Part shown: positions 1 through 8,707 of the stretch, in pieces
How positions within the stretch are numbered: position 1 is the first letter of the stretch
How the letters are laid out: each line of letters begins with the position of its first letter
Source of the DNA: an uncultured Clostridia bacterium
GTDB taxonomy: Bacteria > Bacillota > Clostridia > TANB77 > CAG-508
DNA: 19,995 bases
Assembly (NCBI GenBank): GCA_947624405.1
Contig: CANQKB010000015.1
Location: forward strand, 1 to 19,995
Direction of reading: 5' to 3'
Notes under the pieces: model-generated
What the model was told of the DNA's origin: nothing
What the model saw: only the letters and a program-made list of their open reading frames with translations
Databases searched by the model: none
Program-made: the position numbers and the translations under genes

Positions 1-100
1 GAGTTAAAGTAAACTACTGAAAAATAAACAAAATCGAGATGTTTCTACATACTCAAAAGAATACCTAAAAAAGACTTAAAAATTGATAAAAATGATTAAA

Positions 101-155
101 ATTTTTAAAATCATTTCCTCAGGTAGCTTAGCGAAAATCGACTGTAAATTGTAAC
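101..155 (+). repeat. 55-bp repeat, left copy (inverted partner at 19904-19958)
   Basis: The sequence matches the reverse complement of 19904-19958 at 49 of 55 positions by hand alignment. The first 33 bases (101-133) are identical to the complement of 19926-19958. The six differences all fall in the last 22 bases. The core contains TCAGGTAGCTTAGCG, which is GC-richer than the surroundings. It is probably a dispersed intergenic repeat; only two copies are visible here, so the family is inferred. Confidence 0.8.
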
Positions 156-258
156 AAAGAAATACTGTATAATAAAAAATATTTGAAAAAAATATACAAA
201 AAAATTATGATAAAATAATTGTATATATTACATTAATATTACATTTATGTTGATTTTA

Positions 259-287
259 TTGTAAACACAATATTTATATGATATAAT
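259..287 (+). promoter_or_regulatory. Sigma-A type promoter for the VWA adhesin
   Basis: A -35 box TTGTAA (259-264) is followed after exactly 17 bases by a consensus -10 box TATAAT (282-287). TG at 279-280 gives an extended -10. Transcription would begin near 294, leaving a short leader before the ATG at 322. Confidence 0.7.
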
Positions 288-307
288 ATAACTGATACTA
301 AAGAAAT

Positions 308-313
308 AAGGAG
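308..313 (+). promoter_or_regulatory. Ribosome-binding site that sets the adhesin start
   Basis: AAGGAG lies 8 bases before the ATG at 322. An in-frame GTG at 313 overlaps this site and so cannot be the start. Confidence 0.75.
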
Positions 314-321
314 TGTCAAGA

Positions 322-3300
322 ATGAGAAAAAGTAAAAGATTTTATAATAGACCTAAAAAAATAATTTCTCTGATATTAGTAATGTTAATAATATATATAA
401 ATATAAATACATTGACAGTTGTTTTAGCAAAATCAAACGAAACTGACACCAATAATATTATGCAAACACAAGAAGAAAATATTATACGTGTTGCAGACAA
501 AAGTACAGTAGATGATTATAAGAAAATTATCAATACTGAAGGAGGAAGATACAACGGACGAGTATGGACTGACAAATCAGTTTATGCAAATAATGGAAAC
601 GGACAAGTTACTTTAGATAATAAATTTAATATAGAGTATGATGATGATTTCTTAACAGTTTTTTCAGCTTTAGGATCAAGTCAAGCAGTAGAAAAAATGG
701 TCGCAGCAGATGTCTCAATTATTATGGATGTTTCAGGTTCTATGGGCTTTGATATTGTAGATGGACTTGATCATGAAGATGAGGAAACACGTATAGCTCA
801 TTCAAGAATTAAGGCAACTGTTAGTGCAATAAATAAAACAATAGAAACATTAATGGAAATGAATGAAAAAAATAGAGTTTGTATAGTAACTTATGGAGGT
901 ACAGTATGTACACTTATGGAATTAGGGCATTACACAAAAGCAGATAATAATGGAGAATATATTACAGTTGAAGATTTTATGAGTTATAATGAGAAAAATT
1001 TTGATATATCTGGATCATGTGCTTATACTCTTCGTGTAAAAGCAATAAAAGACGGAAAAGATTATGAAAAAAGTATAAGGAATAATTATACAGATGGTAT
1101 TCCAGAGTCAAAAATAGAGAGCGTAGATGCATGGATTGGATATCATACAAATATGCAAGCAGGAATTTATTATGGATTTGAAGAATTATATAACAATATG
1201 GAGAGTAATTCTACACACATTCCTACGGCAATTATCATTACAGATGGAGGATCAAACTACGCATTAAAAAATAGTAATGAAAGTATTACAGGAGATGAAT
1301 GGTATAACGTCCCAATTGCAACTTCTCTTGGAAATTATAGTACTGGCTATAAAAAGTATCGTACTGAAACAAATGAGATGTCAACAGGAGGAAAAGAAAC
1401 AATATTAGATATTTTAATGACAGCTTCTTATATGAAAGTTAAAGTACAAAAAAAATATGAAGAACAATTTAGTAAAGCTGATATTAGTAAATATCAAGAT
1501 GAAATAAATTTTAAAATACATACTGTAAGTGTTGATACCAAATCAATGATTGATACAGAAACAACACAATGGCAGGTACCAAGAATATATGCAACTCTTG
1601 ATCCTAAAAACTATTTTAGGCAAGATGTATCCGAATTATCATGGGAATTTAAACAAGAAGTTGCAGAAGCATATGAACTTTGGCAACAATGGAAAGAATC
1701 TCCAACAGGTATTTCTTCGACTTTTACTGATAGTGATAAAGAAGAGATAAATTTTAAAATAAATAAATTAAACGAAGATAATGAAATTACAAACGAAGAC
1801 ATTATAAAAAACATTTTTTATAATGATTCTTTTAGAGACCTTTCATCAGATGACGTAGCTCTTGCTTTGGATGAAATTATTACATCTACTGCATTTAATC
1901 CAATTGGAGAAAGTGGAAATGATATTAACGAAACTGATGCTTTGTCATATATAGATCCTATAGGAAAATATATGGAAATAAAGGAAGTAAAAAAATTATT
2001 ATTGTTTGGTCAAGAGTATAACATAATCAAAGATGGAGAGCCTATTATAGAGAATGTTGATGGAAATGATGTGTCAAAACAATATTATAAAGCGGTGGCT
2101 TCAAACAATAAAGATACAGAAATTATAAATGTTAGTTATGAAAATCAACCTAAATTCAAATTAAGTGATATAAAAATTTGGAAAGAGATTAGTAATGATA
2201 CTGAAGAAAAATTGCACATAACTATTCCTAGCAATGCAATACCAATTTATTTAACAAAAATAAAACTTGACGAATTGAATAATGTAGAAGAATATAAAAC
2301 AAATGCAAATACGGATTATGCATTACCAATTAGAGTACTATATACAGTAGGAATAAGTAATAACATAATGAATCAAAATGACAAAGGAGTTGATTTGACA
2401 AAAGTATCAACAAAATATTTTAACGAAAATAAAGAAGAAGAAAAAAATAAATTATACACATATTTCTATTCTAATTATTATGATAGAGAAAAGAACAATA
2501 AAGAAGCTGATGAAAAATATGGTGATGCAGTAATAACATTTACACCATCTGCAAATAATAGATTCTACATATTTCAAAAGAACTTAACTATTTATAAGAA
2601 TTCTAATGGTGGAGACAATCAAGGAGAGGGGGAATTAATAACAACAGGAGGAAAAGTACTTTTATCAGATCCAGTAACAGACTTAGAACAAATAGATCCA
2701 AACGCAACATATTATTTTGCAATAGATTATTATGTACCAGAACATAGGAGTGATGGATTAGCAGGAAGATATGTACAGTATGCTACATCACATAAAGGAA
2801 AAGAATTTTTTGGAGCACAAGGAGAAAGTTATTTAACATATTATAGTACTGAAAAAAATCAGGAAGTAGATAATAAAGGTGAAGATGTTGTTGTGTCAAC
2901 TAAAAGAGGAACGAACATAATAGGAAATTTACAATATTTATCTAATAAAAAAGAAAGCAATGTTACAAATACTGCAGAGCTTTATTATGCACCATCTTAT
3001 GGAAATATCGATAAATTGGGAATATACAGTATTGTTTCATATTTAGGCAACAATGGAAGATTAGCCATACCAATAAAATTGGGTTCAGTAACATTAAAAA
3101 AAGTAGATGAAAAAGCTAACATGCTTGAAGGGGCAACCTTTGGTTTATATGCAAAAGAAAATATAGAATTAAACGGATATGTATATTATAAAAAAGGAGA
3201 AGAAATAGAAAGAAAAACCACGGACAAAGATGGAATAATAGAGTTTGAAAATTTATATTTGGGTAAATATGAAATTAAGGAAATAAAAGCACCAGTTGGA

Positions 3301-3603
3301 TACAATGTACTTGATGAAAAAATAAGCTTTGAAGTAACTAATGAAAAGTTAGAACATGAATTTACAATAGAAAATACTAAAAAAATAATAGAAGAGAATC
3401 CACCAAAGGATGACCCAGAACAAGACAAAACAGCACAGGATAATCTAATACAAGGAAATCCACCAAAAGAAGAATTAAATGATACTTTACCTGGAGAATT
3501 ACCAAAAACAGGAGAAACAACTAATTTAATATTATTAACAGCTATAATAGATTTTTTAAGCATAAGTGTAGTATGCTATAAAAAATATAAAAAATTAACA
3601 TAA
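322..3603 (+). CDS. VWA-domain, LPXTG-anchored surface adhesin with Cna-B/SpaA domain
   Basis: This is a 1093-residue secreted wall protein, probably a pilus-tip-like or stand-alone adhesin. A basic N-terminus and hydrophobic stretch (about residues 13-35, ending VVLA) form a signal peptide. The segment GRVWTDKSVYANNG near residue 80 is typical of Firmicute VWA surface proteins. The VWA MIDAS motif DVSGSMG begins at Asp136, and a second conserved element, IIITDGGS, follows only after about 170 residues, so the domain carries a large insertion as in pilus-tip VWA proteins. Near the C-terminus (nt 3090-3380) is one Cna-B/SpaA-type domain with LKKVD and YEIKEIKAPVGY, giving the expected Lys and Glu of an internal isopeptide bond. 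A Pro/Glu/Asp-rich spacer leads to the sortase motif LPKTG (nt 3499-3513), a hydrophobic segment and a basic KKYKK tail. No sortase or pilin partner is in the window. Metal binding and the isopeptide are inferred from motifs. Confidence 0.9.
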   Translation: MRKSKRFYNRPKKIISLILVMLIIYININTLTVVLAKSNETDTNNIMQTQEENIIRVADKSTVDDYKKIINTEGGRYNGRVWTDKSVYANNGNGQVTLDNKFNIEYDDDFLTVFSALGSSQAVEKMVAADVSIIMDVSGSMGFDIVDGLDHEDEETRIAHSRIKATVSAINKTIETLMEMNEKNRVCIVTYGGTVCTLMELGHYTKADNNGEYITVEDFMSYNEKNFDISGSCAYTLRVKAIKDGKDYEKSIRNNYTDGIPESKIESVDAWIGYHTNMQAGIYYGFEELYNNMESNSTHIPTAIIITDGGSNYALKNSNESITGDEWYNVPIATSLGNYSTGYKKYRTETNEMSTGGKETILDILMTASYMKVKVQKKYEEQFSKADISKYQDEINFKIHTVSVDTKSMIDTETTQWQVPRIYATLDPKNYFRQDVSELSWEFKQEVAEAYELWQQWKESPTGISSTFTDSDKEEINFKINKLNEDNEITNEDIIKNIFYNDSFRDLSSDDVALALDEIITSTAFNPIGESGNDINETDALSYIDPIGKYMEIKEVKKLLLFGQEYNIIKDGEPIIENVDGNDVSKQYYKAVASNNKDTEIINVSYENQPKFKLSDIKIWKEISNDTEEKLHITIPSNAIPIYLTKIKLDELNNVEEYKTNANTDYALPIRVLYTVGISNNIMNQNDKGVDLTKVSTKYFNENKEEEKNKLYTYFYSNYYDREKNNKEADEKYGDAVITFTPSANNRFYIFQKNLTIYKNSNGGDNQGEGELITTGGKVLLSDPVTDLEQIDPNATYYFAIDYYVPEHRSDGLAGRYVQYATSHKGKEFFGAQGESYLTYYSTEKNQEVDNKGEDVVVSTKRGTNIIGNLQYLSNKKESNVTNTAELYYAPSYGNIDKLGIYSIVSYLGNNGRLAIPIKLGSVTLKKVDEKANMLEGATFGLYAKENIELNGYVYYKKGEEIERKTTDKDGIIEFENLYLGKYEIKEIKAPVGYNVLDEKISFEVTNEKLEHEFTIENTKKIIEENPPKDDPEQDKTAQDNLIQGNPPKEELNDTLPGELPKTGETTNLILLTAIIDFLSISVVCYKKYKKLT

Positions 3604-3638
3604 TATAAACCATATAATTATCTTAAATTCCTTTCATT

Positions 3639-3644
3639 TATAAT
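3639..3644 (+). promoter_or_regulatory. Possible -10 box for the lipid operon
   Basis: The 76-base gap after the adhesin stop contains two overlapping TATAAT hexamers (3639-3644 and 3644-3649). No good -35 box stands at the right distance; TCTTAA at 3621-3626 is the best for the second. There is no clear terminator for the adhesin in this gap, so read-through into the operon is possible. Confidence 0.35.
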
Positions 3645-3679
3645 ATAATAATTATAAAATAAAAACGAAGGAGAAAATG

Positions 3680-4798
3680 ATGTCTGAGAAACAAATAGTA
3701 AAAAGTGAAGTAGAAGATTATGCTAAATTTGATTTAATCAGATATGCACAAGTTTGGGAAGATGCAGAAATACTAATTGAGGCTTTGCAAATAAACGAAA
3801 AAGACAATATTTTATCAATAGCATCAGCTGGAGAAAATGCAATGAGTATGTTGATAAAAAATCCTAATAAAGTATATGCAATAGATTTAAACAAAAATCA
3901 AATGGCGTGTACAGAAATAAAAAAAATAGCATATAAATATTTGGAATATGAAGAATGTATGCAATTAATTGGAGTATTTGAAAATAATGATAGAACAAAA
4001 ATATATGAAAAAATAAAAGACAAGCTAACAGAAAATACGAGAAAATATTTTGAGAATAATATAGAAATAATTAAACAAGGAATCATACATTCTGGAAAAT
4101 TTGAAAAATACTTTAATATATTTGGAAAAAAAGTTTTACCATTAATACATAATAAAAAAACAAGAGAAAAATTGTTAGAGAAAAAAACAAGAGAAGAAAG
4201 AATTGAATTTTATAATAAAAAATGGAACAATTTAAGATGGCAATTATTATTTAGAATATTTTTCTCTAAAACTGTAATGGGCAAGCTTGGAAGAGACAAA
4301 GCATTTTTTAGATATGTAAATGTCAATGTGGCACAGCATATTATGGAAAGAACAAAATATGCAATAACTGAGCTTGATACATCAGAAAATTCTTATTTAC
4401 ATTATATAATTAATGGAAAATATGAAAAAGTTTTACCACTAGCATATAGAAAAGAAAATTTTGAAATTATAAAAAGAAATATAGATAAACTTATACTATT
4501 ATCAGAATCTGTAGAAACATTTTTAGAAAGAGACGATGTAAAATATATTAGCAAATACAATTTAAGTGATATATTCGAATATATGGATGATAGCCAAATG
4601 TGTAAAATATTTGAAAAAATATTTACAAAATCAAAAGAGGGAACTAGAATAGCATATTGGAATATGCTTGCAGATAAAAGAGCTTCTAAGTATTTTGAAA
4701 ATTTAGAATACAAAGAAAAAGAAGCAAAAGAATTACTAAAAAAAGATAAAGCATTCTTTTATAGCAATTTTATTATAGAAGAGATAAAAATGCACTGA
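3680..4798 (+). CDS. DUF3419 / BtaA-like 3-amino-3-carboxypropyl transferase
   Basis: BtaA of this family moves the 3-amino-3-carboxypropyl group of S-adenosylmethionine onto diacylglycerol, making the homoserine ether headgroup of betaine lipids. Family marks seen here are RYAQVWEDAEILIEAL (about residues 21-36), the SAM-site-like ILSIASAGENAMSML (44-58), AIDLN (67-71), GRDKAFFRYV near the middle, then NLSDIFEYM and RIAYWNMLADKR near the C-terminus. Length, 372 residues, suits the family. AAGGAG (3668-3673) sits 6 bases before the ATG at 3680 and only 3 before the one at 3677, so I take 3680. It is first of six tightly spaced genes. No BtaB-type N-methyltransferase, needed to finish a betaine lipid, is in the window, so the product may be unmethylated or modified otherwise. 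Family call is firm; the acceptor lipid is inferred. Confidence 0.78.
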   Translation: MSEKQIVKSEVEDYAKFDLIRYAQVWEDAEILIEALQINEKDNILSIASAGENAMSMLIKNPNKVYAIDLNKNQMACTEIKKIAYKYLEYEECMQLIGVFENNDRTKIYEKIKDKLTENTRKYFENNIEIIKQGIIHSGKFEKYFNIFGKKVLPLIHNKKTREKLLEKKTREERIEFYNKKWNNLRWQLLFRIFFSKTVMGKLGRDKAFFRYVNVNVAQHIMERTKYAITELDTSENSYLHYIINGKYEKVLPLAYRKENFEIIKRNIDKLILLSESVETFLERDDVKYISKYNLSDIFEYMDDSQMCKIFEKIFTKSKEGTRIAYWNMLADKRASKYFENLEYKEKEAKELLKKDKAFFYSNFIIEEIKMH

Positions 4799-4816
4799 GA
4801 AAGGAATGATAAAAGA

Positions 4817-6166
4817 ATGATTATAGAGTGGGAGAGCATACTGTTTGTTTTGGTCACATTATTTTTAGTAATGCTGATAATAAAAATAATTGAAGAGAAA
4901 ACAAACATAAATGGAGAAATAAAGAGAAAAATGCTTCATGTTAGTATGGGGCTTATTATGCTTACATTTCCGTATATATTTAATTCAGCATTTTCAGTGG
5001 GATTATTAGGAATTATAGCTGTTATTTTTATGTATATTTTAAAACATACAAAGTTAAAGCAAACAATAGGAACAGTTTTATATAGTGTAGATAGAGAATC
5101 TATGGGAGAAATCTTTTTTATCATATCTGTTTTTTTGCTATTTTACTTATCAAAAGGGGACAAAATATTGTATAGTATACCAATTTTAATCTTATCATTT
5201 GCTGATAGTACAGCAGCATTGATTGGTAGAAATTATGCAAAAAAAAATCTGGCAGAGTTAAATGAAGATTCAAAAAGCATAGAAGGAAGTTTTATGTTTT
5301 TTATAGTTGCATTTATGTCTACACTTGTGCCATTATTACTATTTACGGAAGTTGGCAGAGAAGAAGTGCTAGCAATTTCAATGATAATTGGATTTAATGT
5401 TGCACTTGTAGAAATGATTTCACATTCCGGAAACGATAATTTACTAATACCACTTACAACGTATGCTTTCTTGACAACACATATAGGATTAGCTATTGAA
5501 GAGTTAAGAATGAATTTACTTATTTTATGTGTAATATTTTTACTTGTTACAATAGCAAATAGGGTAAAGGCATGGAGTAAACTGGCTCTTGTTGAAACAT
5601 TAGTAGTAGGATATTTAACTATAATTTTATATGGTATATATGCAATAATTCCTCCATTGATTTTATTTTTGACAGTTATGAATTTTCCAAAAAAGAGAGA
5701 AAATGAAAAAGAAAATTTATATGATGCGAGAATAATAGAAACAAATATTATAATAGGGATAGCTATATGTGGAATAGTTGCAATTACAGGCCTAAAAAAA
5801 GAGTTATTTATGATATATGCTTCATCTTATACTATGCATTTAATTATTAATACTTTTGTAAGATTAAAGTATTATTTTAATTTTAGTGTGGGAGATAGTA
5901 TATTATTATCAGTATCAAAGGGAATAGGATTTATATTTGTACCAAGTATATTGATAGAAATATTAGTATTTAAAGAAAGACTAAACGCAATTATGTTTAG
6001 TGCAATGATTATTGCTTTTATATTAAGTGCTATTATAATATCTTTGAAAAAGAAGAATGTACAAAAAGAGGAAATAACTATAACTAATGGCTATATGCAT
6101 ACAAAGATTATTCTTGCATTAACACTAGCTTTAAGTGGAATACAATATTTGCAAGTGCTATTTTAG
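4817..6166 (+). CDS. SEC59/VTE5-type prenol (dolichol/phytol) kinase-like membrane protein
   Basis: The 449-residue protein is mostly hydrophobic with many membrane segments. Its first half matches CTP-dependent dolichol/phytol kinases and the related phosphatidate cytidylyltransferase fold: RKMLH (residues 37-41), SFADSTAALIGR (127-138), DSKSIEGS (151-158), then VEMISHSGNDNLLIPL (198-213), which keeps the family's acidic residue and the DN pair. Members phosphorylate long-chain prenols such as phytol or dolichol. The second half (about 240-449) is a further membrane region I do not recognise; most prenol kinases end near residue 220-250, so this is an unusual extension or fusion. It starts 18 bases after the upstream gene. 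AAGGA at 4801-4805 is 11 bases from the ATG, somewhat far. A CTP:lipid cytidylyltransferase role is the main alternative. Confidence 0.68.
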   Translation: MIIEWESILFVLVTLFLVMLIIKIIEEKTNINGEIKRKMLHVSMGLIMLTFPYIFNSAFSVGLLGIIAVIFMYILKHTKLKQTIGTVLYSVDRESMGEIFFIISVFLLFYLSKGDKILYSIPILILSFADSTAALIGRNYAKKNLAELNEDSKSIEGSFMFFIVAFMSTLVPLLLFTEVGREEVLAISMIIGFNVALVEMISHSGNDNLLIPLTTYAFLTTHIGLAIEELRMNLLILCVIFLLVTIANRVKAWSKLALVETLVVGYLTIILYGIYAIIPPLILFLTVMNFPKKRENEKENLYDARIIETNIIIGIAICGIVAITGLKKELFMIYASSYTMHLIINTFVRLKYYFNFSVGDSILLSVSKGIGFIFVPSILIEILVFKERLNAIMFSAMIIAFILSAIIISLKKKNVQKEEITITNGYMHTKIILALTLALSGIQYLQVLF

Positions 6167-6196
6167 GAAATAATTGTTAGAAGGGAAGATATAAAA

Positions 6197-7114
6197 TTGG
6201 AAGTTAAAATTGATGAAGAAAAAGATATAAAAATTACTTTAATTGATGGTGACAAAATTGTGGCAAAGGCTACATGCTATTTTGAAAATACACCAGAAGT
6301 AGATGGAAAAAATATTGGGTGTATTGGAGATTTTGAGTGTGATAATAAAGAATATGGAATGCAAATATTAAAAAAATGTGAAGAAATATTGAAAAATAAA
6401 AATATAGAATTAATAGTTGCACCAATGAATGGAAACACATGGAAAAAGTACAGAACATTGAAATATACAAATGGAGAAAATCCATTTTTATTAGAAAATG
6501 TAAACCCAATTAAAGATAATGAAATATTATTAAATGCAGGATTTGAAGAAATGTACACATATACATCAACAAAGGGAAAAATAGAAGATGCATATAATTC
6601 TAAAGTTTTGAAAGACCTTGAAAATAAGTTAAAAGAGAACAATATAGAAATTAGAAAATTTAATAAAAATGATTATATTAATGATTTTAAAAAAATATAT
6701 AATATATCTAAAGTAAGCTTTTATAGGAATCCATTTTACACACCAATTGATGAAGGAGAATTTATTAAACAATATGAGCAGTATATAAATCTAGTGGATG
6801 AAGATTTGATTTTAATTGCAGAAAAAGAAGGTAAAGAAATTGGATTTATATTTTGTATTCCTAATTTGAATGAATTAAAAGAACAAAAAGAGGTAAAAAC
6901 TGTTATAGTTAAAACAGTAGCTGTTTTATCGGAATATGAGAAATTTGCAATAGGAAATATTCTTTTAAGTCAAATTGCAGAAAATGCCAAAAGTAAAAAT
7001 TTTAAAGAATGGATTTTTGCATTTATGTATAGTAATAACACATCGCAAAAAATAGCTAAAAGAAACAAAACAGAATTGATTAGAGAATATGCAATATATG
7101 GAAAAAGAATATGA
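6197..7114 (+). CDS. Double-GNAT acyltransferase (YghO-like)
   Basis: This 305-residue cytoplasmic protein appears to hold two GNAT-fold halves. The first contains IGCIGDFECDNKEYGMQ, then ELIVAPMNG and NEILLNAGFEEMYTYTS, the pattern of YghO-like acyltransferases. The second starts near residue 160 with FYRNPFYTPIDEGEFIKQY, DLILIAEKEGKEIGF and IVKTVAVLSEYEKFAIGN. The last part replaces the usual R/Q-x-x-G-x-G/A acyl-CoA loop with a degenerate YEKFAIGN, so cofactor binding may be weakened. It begins with TTG at 6197; AGAAGGGA (6179-6186) is the ribosome-binding site and no in-frame ATG lies close by. In the operon it is a candidate for N- or O-acylating the intermediate that the BtaA-like enzyme makes, but the substrate is inference only. 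Confidence 0.68.
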   Translation: MEVKIDEEKDIKITLIDGDKIVAKATCYFENTPEVDGKNIGCIGDFECDNKEYGMQILKKCEEILKNKNIELIVAPMNGNTWKKYRTLKYTNGENPFLLENVNPIKDNEILLNAGFEEMYTYTSTKGKIEDAYNSKVLKDLENKLKENNIEIRKFNKNDYINDFKKIYNISKVSFYRNPFYTPIDEGEFIKQYEQYINLVDEDLILIAEKEGKEIGFIFCIPNLNELKEQKEVKTVIVKTVAVLSEYEKFAIGNILLSQIAENAKSKNFKEWIFAFMYSNNTSQKIAKRNKTELIREYAIYGKRI

Positions 7115-7171
7115 AGAAAATTGTCAGTATAAAACTTGAATTTGAACTATGGAAAGGAATAGCTTTCAAAT

Positions 7172-8662
7172 ATGAATTTAGTAGATAAATTAAAAGAAAA
7201 TTATATAAATATTCCACAAAAGGTTTGCTTAATACAAAATAATCAAAAAATTACATTTAAAGAATTATACAATAAAGTTGCAAATTTTAAAAAATATCTA
7301 GAGAATAAAGGTATAAAGAAAGGTAGTAAGATACTTGTTTTAGTTCCTATGTCAAGCAAACTATATGTTACTTTGCTTGCTATATGGTCAATAGGTGCAA
7401 TTCCTTGTTTTATGGATGCAGGGTTTATTAAAAATGGAATAAAAAACAATGAATTTGAAGAAATAGAAGCTATTGTTGGAACTAATGAGTATATAATATA
7501 TTCTAATATCAACAAAAATTTAAAAAAACTAAATTTAAAAATTAATGTAAATATAATAGATAATTTAAATGAAAAATTAGATTTAAAAATTGAAGATTTA
7601 AATGAAGATTATTCTGGTATTTTGACATATACAAGTGGAACAACAGGTAAGCCAAAAGTGGCAGAAAGAACACATGGATTTTTAAAGTGTCAAGGAGAAA
7701 TATTAGAAAAAAATATAGATTATGATGAAAATGATATTGAATTATCAACTATGCCAATATTTACGTTATCTAATATAAATGTGGGGATAACAACAGTAAT
7801 AGCAGATGGCAATTATTCAAATTTGGGAGAATCAAGTGCAAAAAAACTAATTAAACAAATTAAAAATAATAATATTAATAGAATTATGGCAGCACCTGGT
7901 ATTTTAAATGTTATAATAAATTATGCAAAAAAACATAATTTGCAATTTGAAAATGTAAGAAAAATTTTTACAGGAGGCGGAGCGATATTTTTAGATTTTA
8001 TAGAAAATTTAAAATTGATTTTTCCTAATGCTAAAATAGTAACGATGTATGGTTCTACAGAAGCAGAACCTATTGCAAAATTAAATATAGATGAGATGAC
8101 TAAAGAGGATATAGATAATACAAAAAATGGTAATGGAATTTTAGCAGGATATATTATAGGAGTAGAGGAATGTAAAATTATAAAAAATGGTGTAAATGAA
8201 ATTGGAGATATAAGCAAAGAAGAATTTGAAAAGATGCAAGTAGATGGAGTAGGAGAAATAGTAGTAACAGGAAAAAATGTTTTGAAAGGATATGTTGGAG
8301 GTTTTGGCGATAAAGAAAATAAATTTTCTGTTGATGGAAAAAAGTATCACAGAACTGGTGATTTAGGATTTTTTGATAAAGACAATAAATTATGGCTAAG
8401 AGGAAGGGTTAAAGAACCATTTTTTAATATTGAAGCAGCTTTACATGCTAAAGTAAAAATAGGAAAGACTGCAATTTTTGAAAATAATGGTAAAATCATT
8501 TTAGTTTTAGAAAGAAGTAACAAAATCCCTGAAAAAGATATAAAAGACGCAATAAGTTTTGGAAAAATTGATGAAATAAAATATGTGAAGAAGATTCCAG
8601 TTGATAAAAGACATAGCACTAAAGTGGACTACAATGAACTAAAAAAAATGATATTAAAATAA
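7172..8662 (+). CDS. AMP-dependent acyl ligase (OleC-like ANL family)
   Basis: The 496-residue enzyme should activate a carboxylate with ATP to an acyl-adenylate, and may pass it to CoA or cyclise it. All core ANL motifs are visible: P-loop LTYTSGTTGKPK (151-162), FTGGGAIF in the middle, YGSTEAEP (293-300), RTGDLGFFD (394-402) with Asp397, and a C-terminal Lys484 in RHSTKVDY. The GGGA, YGSTEAEP and RHSTKVD forms resemble the OleC / 'fatty acid CoA ligase' branch (OleC makes beta-lactones from hydroxy acids) more than ordinary FadD. The substrate cannot be read from sequence. It follows the GNAT gene by 57 bases, with GGAAAGGA (7151-7158) rather far (13 bases) from the ATG. In context it probably supplies an acyl group to the pathway. 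Confidence 0.85.
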   Translation: MNLVDKLKENYINIPQKVCLIQNNQKITFKELYNKVANFKKYLENKGIKKGSKILVLVPMSSKLYVTLLAIWSIGAIPCFMDAGFIKNGIKNNEFEEIEAIVGTNEYIIYSNINKNLKKLNLKINVNIIDNLNEKLDLKIEDLNEDYSGILTYTSGTTGKPKVAERTHGFLKCQGEILEKNIDYDENDIELSTMPIFTLSNINVGITTVIADGNYSNLGESSAKKLIKQIKNNNINRIMAAPGILNVIINYAKKHNLQFENVRKIFTGGGAIFLDFIENLKLIFPNAKIVTMYGSTEAEPIAKLNIDEMTKEDIDNTKNGNGILAGYIIGVEECKIIKNGVNEIGDISKEEFEKMQVDGVGEIVVTGKNVLKGYVGGFGDKENKFSVDGKKYHRTGDLGFFDKDNKLWLRGRVKEPFFNIEAALHAKVKIGKTAIFENNGKIILVLERSNKIPEKDIKDAISFGKIDEIKYVKKIPVDKRHSTKVDYNELKKMILK

Positions 8663-8707
8663 ATATAAGTAAATTAATATTCTTGTATGCAGAAAGGAAA
8701 GGAAAAA

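Larger units (their letters stand above)
1..321. other. Non-coding leader region
   Basis: No credible gene lies here. The stretch is very AT-rich and holds three things: an AT-rich imperfect dyad at about 90-116, the 55-bp repeat at 101-155 that recurs inverted at the right end of the window, and a promoter at 259-287 for the adhesin gene. A 20-codon reading frame at 92-154 overlaps the repeat but has no ribosome-binding site, so I do not call it a gene. Confidence 0.7.

Noticed and set aside
92..154. Twenty-codon frame overlapping the left repeat; a similar frame exists in the right copy
   Set aside because: Similar peptides arise simply because the DNA repeat is conserved. There is no ribosome-binding site, and the right copy has no start codon.
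3186..3563. 125-residue minus-strand frame under the adhesin C-terminus
   Set aside because: It is a shadow of the Cna-B/LPKTG coding region with no ribosome-binding site or recognisable domain.
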